Shown here piece by piece: positions 22,852-35,000 of a stretch of 64,000 nucleotides of DNA. The notes below the pieces were generated by a model. That model was not told the origin of the DNA. It did not search any database and saw only the letters and a list, made by a program, of their open reading frames with translations. Numbering within the stretch: position 1 is the stretch's first letter; every line of letters begins with the position of its first letter. Origin of the DNA: Pterois miles (Eukaryota; Chordata; Actinopteri; Perciformes; Scorpaenidae); NCBI GenBank assembly GCA_947000775.1, contig CAMQGK010000634.1:17690501-17754500 (forward strand), given 5' to 3'. The position numbers were made by a program, and so were the translations under genes.

Positions 22852-24462
22852 TCCCTTAACTTGAGGCAAGTTTAATAGCACATGCAGGGTGTGTCATTAG
22901 TTCTGTTGGAAAGCCTGTTTATTTACCTTCACAATAACGCACAACTCTTAAGGATCATGCATTTGTGGGATGAGCAGCACAGCTGATTATGTGGGTAACA
23001 CCCAAGTGAAATATGTCAAAATTCTCTGCCAATGCTAAACACCTTTTTTCACCTGCTGGTGTTGACTTGTTTGTCAAAATCATATCAGAGAAGAGATGAG
23101 TTTTGTTTTGAAACTAAATTTTGCACTGAGCAATGTTGGTTTTAAAAAAAAAAGTTGACTTTTCAAAACGATCACTTTGTGATCCTGTGGTGCCTGATTG
23201 GCAGCACCTGGAGTCAATACCAACAGGAGAATACACTGTTTAGCATTGGCAGAGTATGATCTTTACAAGTTGGACATCACTGTGAAGGTAAATAAACTTT
23301 CCAATGCCAATTTTCCAATTTCCAAAGCTTTCCAATGATGTAAAATACAATGTCAATTAACATTATAACAGAGAAATAATTAGCCAAAAACAGATTTCCA
23401 AACTAATATGACAGATTTACACTGCTGTGCTAACATTTATTAGTTTTATTCTATTTTTGATAGTAACTAGGATAAAGGCACATCTAGCCACATTTCGTAT
23501 TGGAGGAGTGGACAAGGTGGAAATGTCAAAGTCAAATAGAAAACGTCAACAGGTGTTAAATCAAGGTAAGAGTCAAACAGAAGATCCACACATAATATTA
23601 AAAAGCTCCCAGCAAGTCTAATTGTTTCAATCAAACTTAGATTGAAACATTTCACAATTAAACTTACTGGGTGCTTTTTAATATGATGTGTGGATCTTCT
23701 GTTTGACTCTTACCTTGATTTTCATTTTATTTAGCACCTATTGAAGTTTGATGTGTATACCCTACACCCTCTTCCTCCAGGTGGAAATGTAGCTAAGTGT
23801 GCTAACAACACCCCTGAACTACCCAGAAAGGTTTAACATTTGTAGAATGATGACTTAAGAGCAGTTTTAAGTGTATGTCACTTTTACATGAGCCTCTCTT
23901 GAAACTCTTAGGAAATCCTACAATAATAAATAAATCACTGTGCATAAAGTGCTTCCTGTTCAATAGTCCACCTGGGGGTAAAAACTGTCTTTGAGGCCGC
24001 TGAGAGACAACAACACAATTGACGCTAAACCGACAGGTTTCAAATAATTCTCTAACTGAGCTAACGACGTAACTTATCTAAACCAATCATTCAAATTCAA
24101 GAATATTTCTTGACTTAAAACAAGCTAAACATGTTGTTTTACTTACACATGTAGTACCACTACCAGACGGCACCTTGAGGTTGACCACGCGCAGAGTATC
24201 GTGTCACTCGTGTGGTAACCCGCAAATTGCGAAAACGTGCGTAAACTCTTGCGAGACTTGCTGTCTCTTGCTGTGCTATCCTTAACCGAGGATGCTCTAA
24301 AATATTATAGCTTTCAGCTCCCTGGGTTACACTGTTGATCAGCAGGTGTAGTGTTCAGTGTCACCTCTGTAGCAAATACTGATTTTTATTTAATATCTGT
24401 AATTGTGGTAAATTAGTGTCAAGGCTATTTCATCATGGCATACATACATACATGTGCTGTAA
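22852..24462. other. Spacer downstream of the unidentified gene
   Basis: Contains the fold-back at 23551-23735 and CpG-rich sequence near 24165-24260 (GACCACGCGCAGAG, CTTGCGAGACTTG). I see no coding sequence. Confidence 0.45.
23551..23735. repeat. Fold-back (inverted repeat), about 80-bp arms, 7-base loop
   Basis: GTTTCAATC and GATTGAAAC flank a short loop at about 23633-23639. Outward, AATCAAGGTAAGAGTCAAAC is mirrored at 23700-23720, and GATCCACACAT is mirrored by ATGTGTGGATC. The right arm carries small insertions. The transcript of either strand would form a long hairpin. Confidence 0.85.
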
Positions 24463-24545
24463 GATAGATAGATAGATGTACTTTATTGATCCCAAATTGG
24501 GAAATTATTGTGACAGCAGCAGGTTATCCAAGCAATGCACAGGAA
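24463..24545 (-). mobile_element. LINE 3' end remnant (Rex1-like tail)
   Basis: GATAGATAGATGTACTTTAT followed by TGATCCCAAATTGGGAAATT is the reverse complement of a common fish non-LTR 3' end. Only the tail is evident. Confidence 0.7.
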
Positions 24546-26093
24546 CAGTACTTAAATGTACATGTCAACATTAGAAAATATCCAAAGGATACAAAATATA
24601 AAGATTATTGTAATTCATTATAAATATACCCAACTACTACAACAAGCATAAAATAGATCTAAATTGTAAACATAGAATAACCCACTGTTTGCAATAATAT
24701 ACTCTATACTTTAGCCAAGTGTGCATTAGCAAAGTGTGCAAGTTACAGTGAGAGAGTAAAGTATAAGCATCAAGTTTTCACTGTTTATCATAAACCATTT
24801 TGAAATATTGTTCATGTCAGATCATATACTTCATGTGTACGTTTTTAAGTAGTGTTCAATATGATCATTTAAAATACTGACACTGATATTGCAGTAACTT
24901 AGTGACTCAGTATATAAATGCAACACATTGACACAATGATACATGCATAGTGAGACATTTTCATGGTGCAGATAAGTAATTTGTAAAATGTAATGAATCT
25001 TTTTTTAACACCTGAAATCCTGAAAGGTGTGAATGTAATAATTTTGACTTTTGTTTTGAATTTGAATGGTGTCTTACAAAAGAATGACAAAAAATACTTT
25101 TAAGTACTTTTAATTTCAGAGACAATAAATACAGTACATTCAGCAAAGGTAATAACCTCTGTACCACAGAGGGTAGTGCATTTTCTTACAAACAAACACC
25201 GATGAGTGATCTAAAATATAGAATAGGAGAGCCTGTCATGAAACATAAAACCCTGCCGTGACTTTTGCCACTTCCCAGAGACGCTAATTATTATTCAGTT
25301 TTGCTCTTTATATCTGGTGCTAAAATACTGCCATGAACAGTACTGCATCTGCACAATATTAAGTTAAACATTCAAAATGAATATTATCAGCATTTTCTGC
25401 CTTTCCAGAAATATTAACTAGAAAAATATATCAGAATAATTTGAAATTTGGAAACAAAAATCAAATAATACTTTTGATTACATGAAATACATTCAGTCTT
25501 GGTTAATGCTGCAAATAAATGTTGCAAAAATAAATATACTGCAGTAATTTGAAGAAAAACGTAAATGTGCATTTATGACATTTTAATGTCATTAATGTAA
25601 CAGTTAACATAAAGCATAGTTTGTCATTAGTGCCATGTGTCTGGGGCTCAGAGTTCCAGTAGGTAACACATAAACATATCGCATGAAGTCACATTTAGTT
25701 TTGCATTAAAACTACATATATAGTATACACTGTACATTCAAGTTTTTAAGATTTCTTTTTCAAACAACTGCATGATCAGTAATTATTGGGCATGAGTTCA
25801 GTCTCAGCATCAGCAATGCTGGAACAAAGTGCTTGTGTTTCTTTAGTGCTTGTTTAACAAGGACTTAAAGTTCAAGTTGGAAATGAGAATAATCGAGATC
25901 AATCTTTTTGCTTTCTCCACTTCACAGTTCTTGTTAGGTTTTGCTTGTAGCATCAGTATTATTAACTGTCTTTTTGTTATTTTCTACCCCATTTTAATCC
26001 TGCATCTCACTCTCTATCACCTCCCTGAGCCTTCGCAGAGTCAATTTATGATGAAATATTTTTCAAAGTCTTTGACTCGAGGCTTGTAACTTC
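24546..26093. other. 3' flank of the RP1L1-like gene
   Basis: AT-rich sequence downstream of the stop codon, probably including the 3' untranslated region. Open frames are short. I could not fix a polyadenylation site by eye. Confidence 0.45.
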
Positions 26094-29000
26094 TTATTGG
26101 CTGTTTATTTCAGTCTCTGAATCTTCACCATCAGCGTAAGCGCCGTCCTCAGAGTCTGCCTTCACTTTGATCAAAGTTTCCAGTGTGAGTAATGTTGCTT
26201 TCTCTTGATTATCTGTCTTGCTTGGAACTAAATCTTGCCCTCCATAATTTTCCTCTGGTTTGTCTGAATCTTCGTCTGGTTCGTCGTCATCTTCCTCTGC
26301 TTCATCTTCTCCGTCACCTGAATCTCCCAGATTCCCCCTCCAGTCTTTATTGGCTGCTTCAGTGTCCTCCTCTTTTTCAGATGCTTCGACATCTTCGTCG
26401 TTATCGTGGCTTCCGTTTGGGATGTTAATACTTTCACACTGTGTCACGCTTGTTCTTTGTTCATCATCTACATCTTCCACTGCTTTGCTTTCTTCGTTGT
26501 TTGCTGATATTTCCTCTACATCCTCATCCGGTTTCAGCTCCACCACATCATCACACCCTACTGTTTCATCGTTTGTCTCAGTAATAGCATCAGCCATGTC
26601 ACGTTCTTCTTCTCCTGCAGATTCACCTTCTGTGTGATCGATGGATTCATCCCTTCCTTCTACATCCTCCTCTCCTGCAGATGCACCTTCTGCTCCACCA
26701 TCACTTTCAGTGACTTCATTCCCTGTCATTTCTCCTGATTCTTCTTCTGCTGTTTCGCCTTCTTCAGTCTCGTCTCCTGTTGCCACAGCCTCTGTGTAAT
26801 CTTCAGCGGTTGCTCTAGATTTGCTTGTACTTTCATTTTCAGCAGATTCCTCCCCATCATGTTCAGCCTCTTCTGGCTCCTCTCCAGTTGTTTCAGCTTC
26901 TTCTGCTTCCTCATTGTGAGATTTATTATCGTCTTCTTCCTCACCATTTTCTTGTTCTTGAACAAAATCTTCAATGGCATTGCTTTCTGCTGTTTTTACA
27001 GAAGACTCCGTATCAAGGAGCTCTTCAACTGATGCCACTTCAACATGTTCTGACTCACTTAAAGTCTCATTTTCATCCGTAGCCACCTGATCCTCTTCTG
27101 CATTTTCATCTTTTCCTTCATTTTCATCTATAGGCTTGGATTCTGAATGCTCTTCTGCTGATTCATTATCATTTGTAACTTTTGAAGAATCCTCTTCTGC
27201 GGTCTCATTTGTATCTGCTGTTATGTTGTTTACAGATTCATCTTCATCTGTGGCTGATTCATTGCTGTCTTCCTCTGATTGGCTTTCAGTCACAGCTTTG
27301 GAGCCCTCTTCTACTGCAGATTCAGGTTCAGCCTCTTCATTTGATTCATTATCAGTGTCACTGATTTCTGGCTCTTCACCCGAGTTTTCTGTTTCTTTTG
27401 CTGTGGCTACCTCAACAGTCTCTTCCTTGGCGTCCTCCTCATCTGTAGCAGCCTCTTTTTCGATCGCAACCTCATCTTCAGTTGTTGCTGCTTCGGATGC
27501 TCCTTCTAACAGATGGGCAGGTTTGGTTGTGTTATCATTCTCCCCTGTACTTTCATTGTTATTTGTGGTGGCATCCACAGCTTCTGCAGAATCATCTTCA
27601 GCAGCAGTTTCTTCAACATCTTCAGTTGTCCCTGCTTCCACAGCCTCCTCTTCGTCAGATTCACGTTCACTTGTGGCAGCTACATCTTCTTCTATATTCT
27701 CCTCATCATTAGCTTCTTCCTTCAGTTCATCCTCACTTGTGACTGCTATCTCTTTTTCTTCAGGAACCTCATCTTCAGTTGTAGCTTCGTCAGCTGTTTC
27801 CTTCTCATCTGACTCGTCCGCACTGGTGTCTTCCACAGCTGTATCTTGATCAGACTCATGTTCAGTTGTAGCTTCAACATCAGCCTGTTCTGCCGCGCTG
27901 TTATCTTCAGCTTCACTTGTGACATTAATATCTTTTTCCACAGCACTTTCATCTTCAGCTGTTGCTGCTTCATCATCGTCTACAGTTTCATCTTCACTAT
28001 TCGAGGTAGGCTCATCCTCGTCGGATTCATCTTCAGTTGTAGCTGGCGTATGAGACTCTTCTGCAGTATTTTCTTCTTCAAGCTTTTCCTTTGATTCTTC
28101 CTCCACAGCTTCTTCATTGTCAGATTCATCTTCAGTTGTGGCTGCCTCTTCTGCTTCGATTTCATGGTCAGCATTCTGCTCCTTTGATTCAGCTTCATTT
28201 ATGACGTCAGTCTCTTTTTCTGCAGCAGGCTCTTCAGCTGTTTCATTTGACAAGTCATCACCTGATACATCATTCTCCTCTGCAGTTTTATTTTCATTTC
28301 TGTTGGCATCTTCTTCTATATCCTCACTGGTGACAGCAGTCTCTGTTCCAACCATCCCTGCGTCCACAGCTTTGCCAGATTCACTTTCAGCCACAGCAGT
28401 CTCTTCTGCTTTAATTTCATCTTCAGCAGTCTCTTCCTTTGATTCATCTTCACTTGTGGTCTCTTTTTCTACAACCATCTCATCTTCACTTTCAGCTTCT
28501 TCTGTCGGTTCTTTTGGCGATTCATCAGCTGTGGTGGCCAGAATGTCTTCCTCCACAGCTTCTTCATTGTCAGTTTCGTTTTCAGTTGTGGCTGTCTCTT
28601 CTGCTGCGGTCTCATTAGTTTCTGCATCTTCAGCTGGTTCTTTTGATGATTCATCAGCTGTGGAGTTGTTCTCATCTGCACTCATGGCAGCAATCTCCTC
28701 CTCCTCGTCGACTGTCCCTTCTTCCACAGCCTCATCTTTGTCAGATTCATGTTCACTTGTGGCTGCCATAGTGGTCTCTTCTGCATTTTCATCTTCAGCC
28801 TTAGTGCCTTCAGCAGCCTTTTCCGTAAATTCGCCCTCACTTGTAACAGCAATCTCCTTTTCTACTGCAAGCTCATCTTCAGTTTTTGCTTCTTCAGCTG
28901 GTTCATTTGATGATTCATCACCCGTGGCGTCATTCCCATCTGCTGTTTCATCTTCATTTGTGGTGCCATCTAAACTCTTTGCAGAGTCATCATCGCTGAT

Positions 29001-32000
29001 GGCAGCAGCCGCTTCCACATCTTCAGCTGCCCCTGCTACCACAGCCTCCTCATGTTCAGATTCATGTTCAGTTGTGGGCGCCATAATGGTCTCTTCTGCA
29101 TTTTCATCTTCAGCTTCAGCAGTAGCTTCAACAGCCTTTTCCTGAAGCTCCTTTTCTACAAGCTCATCTTCAGTTGTTGCTTCATCAGCTGGTTCATTTG
29201 ATGATTCATCACCTGTGGTGTCATTCTCATCTGCTGTTTCATCTTCATTTGTGGGGCCATCTAAACTCTCTGCAGAATCATCATCGCTGGTGGCAGCAGC
29301 CACCTCCACATCTTCAGCTGCCCCTGCTACCACAGCCTCCTTGTGTTCAGATTCATATGCAGTTGTAGGTGGCATAGTGGTCTCTTCTACATTTTCATCT
29401 TCAGCTTCAGCAGTAGCTTCAGCAGCCTCTTCCTTAAGCTCCTGTTCTACAAGCTCATCTTCAGTCGTTGCTTCTTCAGCTGGTTCCTTTGACAATTCAT
29501 CATCTGTCGCATCGTTCTCTGCAGTTTCATCTTCATTTGTGGAGGCAACTACGCTCTCTGCAGAATCACCATCGCTGGTGGCAGTAGCTGCTTCCAAGTC
29601 TTCAACTGCCTCCGCTACCTCAGGCTCCTCATGTTCAGTTGTGTTTGCCACATTTTCTGCTGCGTTTTCATCTTCAGCTGCAGTGGCATCAGCCGCCTCT
29701 TCATTCGATTCATGTTCAACAGAAATCTTATCTTCAGTCTCTGTTTTTTCAGGTTCTTTGGACGATTCATCAGCTGTGGCTGTGGCATCGTCCTCATCTG
29801 CAGTGGTGGCCAGAATGTCTTCTTCCACAGCTTCGTCATTGTCAGATTCATTTTCAGTTGTTGCTGCCACAGCAGGCTCTTCTGCTGCCGTTTCAGCTTC
29901 AGCAGTCGCTTCCTTTGATTCATCTTCACTTTCTTTTTCTACAGCCATCTCATCTTTGGTTGCTTCTTCAGCTACTTCTTTTAATGATTCATCAGCGGTG
30001 GCTGTGTCATCAGATTCATTTGCAGACTCGTCTGCACTCGTGGCCACAATCTCCTCCTCGTCACTGACTGTCCCTTGTTCAACAGCCTCATCTTTGTCAG
30101 ATTGATGTTCACTTGTGGCTGCCATAGTGGTCTCCTCTGCATTTTCATCTTCAGCAGTTGCCATTTCAGCAGCCTCTTCCTTAAGTTCATCCTCACATGT
30201 AACAGCAATCTCCTTTTGCTCATCTTCAGTTGTTGCTTCTTCAGCTGGCTCCCTTGAAAATTCATCAGCTGTGTCGTCATCCTCATCTGCACTTATGGGA
30301 GCAAATTCTTCTTTATCATCAATCGTCTCCTCTTCCACAGCCGCCTCTTTGTCAGATTCATGTTCACTTGTGGATGTCACATCAGCCTCTTCTTCAGCAT
30401 TTTCCTTTTCTGCTGTGGCAGCTTCAGAAGCCTCTTCCTTCATTTCATCTTCAGTGGCGGCAGCAATCTCTTCTTCATTATCAGCTGTCCCAGCTTTTTC
30501 TTCATGCTCAGTTATGGCTGCCACAGAAGCCTCTTCTGCTGCAATTTCATCTTCTGCAATTTCTTCCTTTGATTCATCTTCATTTGTGATTTCTTTATCT
30601 ACAACCATCTCATCTTCAGCTGCTTCTTCAGCTAGTTCCTTTGACGATTCATCAGCTGTGTCATCGTTTTCATCTGCAGACTCCTCTGCACTTATGGCAG
30701 CAATCTCCTCCTCTTCATCGACTGTCCCTTCTTCCACAGCCTCATCTTTGTCAGATTCATGTTCACTTGTGGCTGCCATAGTGGTCTCTTCTGCATTTTC
30801 ATCTTCAGCAACCTCCTTAAGTTCATCTTCACTTGTGATCTCTTTGTCTACAGCAATCTCATCTTCAGTTGTACCTTCAGCTGGTTCTTTTGACAGTTCA
30901 TCAGCCACGTCGTTGTTCTCATCTGCAGACTCCTCTGCACTCATGGCAGGAATCGTTTCATCATTATCAAGCATCTCTGCTTCCACAGCTTCACCTTTGT
31001 CAGACTCATCTTCTTCAGTAACATCATCCTCTTCTCTTGCATCTTCCTCTTCAGCAGGGGTGGCTTCAGTGGCCTCTTCCTTCAACTCATCCACCGCAAT
31101 CTCTCTTTCTACATTCATCTCATCTTCAGTTTCTGCTTCTTCAGCTGGTTCCTTTGACGAATCCTCAGTCGTGGCTTCATTCTCATCTGCCTTCACCGGC
31201 TGCTGTGTACCCGCATTCTCTACCAGGGATTCTTCTTCAACCGTGCCTATGTCCGCAATCTCATTTTCTGCCCTTTCATCTTCTGTTTCGCTTATTTCCT
31301 CATTATTAGCTACAGAAAAGACTTTTACTGTTTCTTCAGCAACTGTCAATTCTTTGTCATTATCTACTTTCTCTGCTTCATTGTTTTCAGACTCAACTTC
31401 TTGATCTTGACACACATCATCTGCTGCAACTGCAAGGTCATCCTGAGTATCATGGTGTACTTCCTCACCTTTCATTTCACTCACAGCTTTGGCAATGACT
31501 TCTTCTACAAGTGTTTCTGCTGCTTTTGTTTCTGTAAAATTTTCAGAGTGAGATGTGCAAGTGATTGATGGCATATTGCCAGAATCATCCTTCTTCATCA
31601 TCAGAATCCTCTTCAGGTCAAAGTCCATGACAACAGGTGCAGCCTTCATAACTTCTGCAGAAAGTGGCGGACTAGATGCCATTTTTTTCTTAATGCATGT
31701 TTCACATGGACAAAATTCGTCATCATTCTCGCTGCGCTGGTCACTGTAAGATGTGTCTGTTGCTGAACTGTCACCTTTTTCTGCTTGGGGATCAATCGAC
31801 TCTTTGAGCATAGCCTTCAGCGCCCGTCTTCTCTTTTCTGTTTGTGTGGTTGAAGCATGGGACTTTGCTTCTTTAGGAGGTCTCGGTAGGCCTTGAATTT
31901 TCCTCAGTTCCCTGTTTATACTTGTTTGGATTCTTTGGTGCACCTCAGCTTTGAGTTCACTTATCATCACATCCAGCTGCTCCTCATTATCCAAGTTCCA

Positions 32001-35000
32001 TCTGTGTTTGAACTCTTTCATTGCATCAATATAATGCATCATGAACTGCTTTTCTATTTTACTTAATAAGGTTAACACCCAAACAGGATCAGGATTTTGA
32101 GAAATCCTGTCATTTCCTGAGCTCTGGTTTGAGGAGGGCGGCGTTTCAGATAGTTCTCTCGGACTATCATCGCTTCTGATTGTGTCATCTGTTGCTGGAT
32201 CATCTTCCTTTTGTTTTTCCTCATGTACTTCTCTCTCAGATGTCCACTCTGCTTCTGCTTCATCTTCACAGACTTCTTGTACTTTCCTTAATGTGTCTGC
32301 ACTCCTATGTGGCTGAGAGACATTTCCATTCACACCATCACTACTGTTCCCGGACCCTGTGGAGCCACTGTTGACATCTACGCCAGAGGATGACGTGTGA
32401 TTGAATTCATCATCCACAGAATGGTGATCACACTTCCTTAACACATGCTCATTTTGTGGAGGATCACAAAGCCAAAGAGACTGGAGAATATTCATTAGTT
32501 CTTGGTATCTTTCATTCTTTTCGTTTGCATTTTCAGGATTGTGGTCTATTAACTGCAGCTTCACAAGGCAATCCAGAAGACCTCTGGCTGAAGTACTTAG
32601 TTTTCGTCCATATACAGGAGAAATTTCTGGTAAACTGTTACATCTGTCGAGCTTTGGACTTAAAAGTACTTTCATCACCTGTACGGAGGAGTTAAATATC
32701 TTTGAGCCATCATTTCTCTGAGTATTATCTGCATTTGATGCCTCTGTGCTTGTTTGGCAATCATCATTCGGGACGCTGTTCATCACAACTCCTTCATTTA
32801 TGTCTTTTTTAGTCTCAGCTGCAGAGTCATCATTTTCATTATCCTCCATTATGTTAATTTTCTCTTCATTTGTTTGTCCATCACAGGGTTCATTAAGTTC
32901 TTCCATGTCGTACATACACGTATTGCTGTCTGCTGGTATTGAATTCAGCCATTCATTCACAACCTCAGTAGGGGATGCATTTGGAAGGCGGGATGGGATC
33001 AGCTCAAAGTCATCAGCATTTGTGTTCTTGTGTCTGCTTTTACTGCTTTTGTCACTTTTGTTGTCCTTGATGTCCCCAATGTCTGCATCGTCCAGTGGAC
33101 TATTTGTTATCCTCACATTGGATTTGGATTCTTTCGCAGCTGGAGTCTCACCCATCTCACTGACTGAACTGGAAAGAGTTTGTGACAAATCGCTTTCATT
33201 CAACTCTGCGTTATGTTCATTTCCTTCTGGTTGTTGGTCTGCAGTGTCATGTTTTGTGTCCTGCCTGCTTGACTTGCTCATCGTAGAGTTACAGCTCCTC
33301 TTATCTACTGTATCTTGTTTCTCTTCCTTGTGTAAACTAGATGTGGGCTTACTCTCCTCTTCAGGATTCACAACTTTCCCTGCAGTTATTGGAGAAACAC
33401 TGTTATCCTCTTTTTTTCCCAAAAATTGATCTGCTACTTTGGATTTTCCAGATTTTACCGATAGACTTGACTTGACTGATAAAGAACTTTTTGGCCGCAC
33501 TTCGCTTTTCTTTTCTTTAACCTCAGATGCTTTTGACTTATTTGAACGTGTAGAAACCTTAGACTTTGATGACATGGCCGTAGGCGCTCTGTCTTCACTT
33601 TCCTCAACTGTCACAGCAGGGATTTCAGATCGATAAGATTTTGCAGACACAGGGCTAAGAGTTCTCGCCTCCTTTTTGTGATTATTGTCATCAGCAGGGA
33701 CATCGGACACTGTTGATTTCTTTGAGATATTTGACTTTGCTGACATGGCACTCGGGGCCCTCTCAGATCTCTCTTCACTTCCTTCATCGGGAGCATCCAG
33801 ACATTCTATAGTAGGAATTTCAGAAGCTATTAATTTGTTTGATTTTGCCGACTTAGTTGACATTGCACTACGTGATCTAACATCAGTTTCTTCATCATGT
33901 GCAGTCATTTCACTGAGGGTCATTTCAGATACGTTGGACCTCATAGTTTTTGTAGAAACATTTGACTTCATAGACAAAACACTTGGAGTCCTCTCTGTTT
34001 GATCGACCTCTTCAGTATCGGATGTCTGTTCCAACACCTCTGATTTCCTCGACCTCAGAGACAGATCGGACTCTAAGGATTTCACTGACATGACGCTTGG
34101 AGTTCTCTCTTCAGCTTCATCTCCACCTTCTTCTTCGCTGTTTCTACTTTGGAGGCGATGAGAAGCTTTTGATTTTGTCGATATTGATGTTACATTTGAC
34201 TTCACTGATTTGGCGGACATGGAGCTCATTGCTCTTGTCTCTGTGTTTTCTTCAGTGTTTTCATCATCAGCACTGTTGGCCCCATCCTCAGCAGCTTTTG
34301 ATTTCTCTGATACCGCTGAAGAATTTGACTTAGTTGATTTTGCTGATTTGACGGAGGTACTGCTTCTTGCTCGCTCCATAGTCCCTTCATGATTCTCTTC
34401 CCCTTGCATATTAGAGGATTTTGACTTACTAGACTTTGCAGAAATACGTGACTGTGTTGATTTGGCAGATCTGGCTGATCTAGTTGACAGGGTGCTCAGT
34501 GGTCTTTGTACAGTTTCATTGTCATTTGGTGTGTTTTCTTCTGAAGGGACTTTTGTTGTACTTGATTTTGCAGACATGGCTGACTGTGTGGATTTGGCTG
34601 AAATGGCACTCTCTGCTCTCTCTTGAGGTCCCTCTTCATCATCTTCCTCATTAGGAGCGCCAGCACTTTTGACAGAACAAACTTCAGAAGCATTTGATTT
34701 TGCAGATTTTGCTGAAGCGTATGACTTTGCTGATTTAGCTGACAAGGCACTAGGGGTTCTCTTTGTAGTTTCATCAGCAGTAACACCAGAGACTTGTGAC
34801 TTCATAGATCTTTCAGAAACATGAGACTGAAGCGATGTGACTGAAATGCAGCTTGCTGCTCTTTCTTCAATTTGCTCTATGTTATTTTCTTCATGGGGAC
34901 TGTCAGAGCTTTCTTGAGCTGGACTATCACAACATTTTGATCTGGAAGAGATGTTTGACTTGACTGACTGAGCTGACATTGAGCTCACTCTCCCTCCAGT

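Noticed and set aside
26260..31404. Long plus-strand Ser-rich open frames (up to 429 codons) opposite rp1l1
   Set aside because: They are antisense to Glu/Asp/Ala-rich codons of the Glu-rich repeat, which read as Ser, Phe and Leu codons without stops. No splice or start context and the same repeat period as the sense gene.
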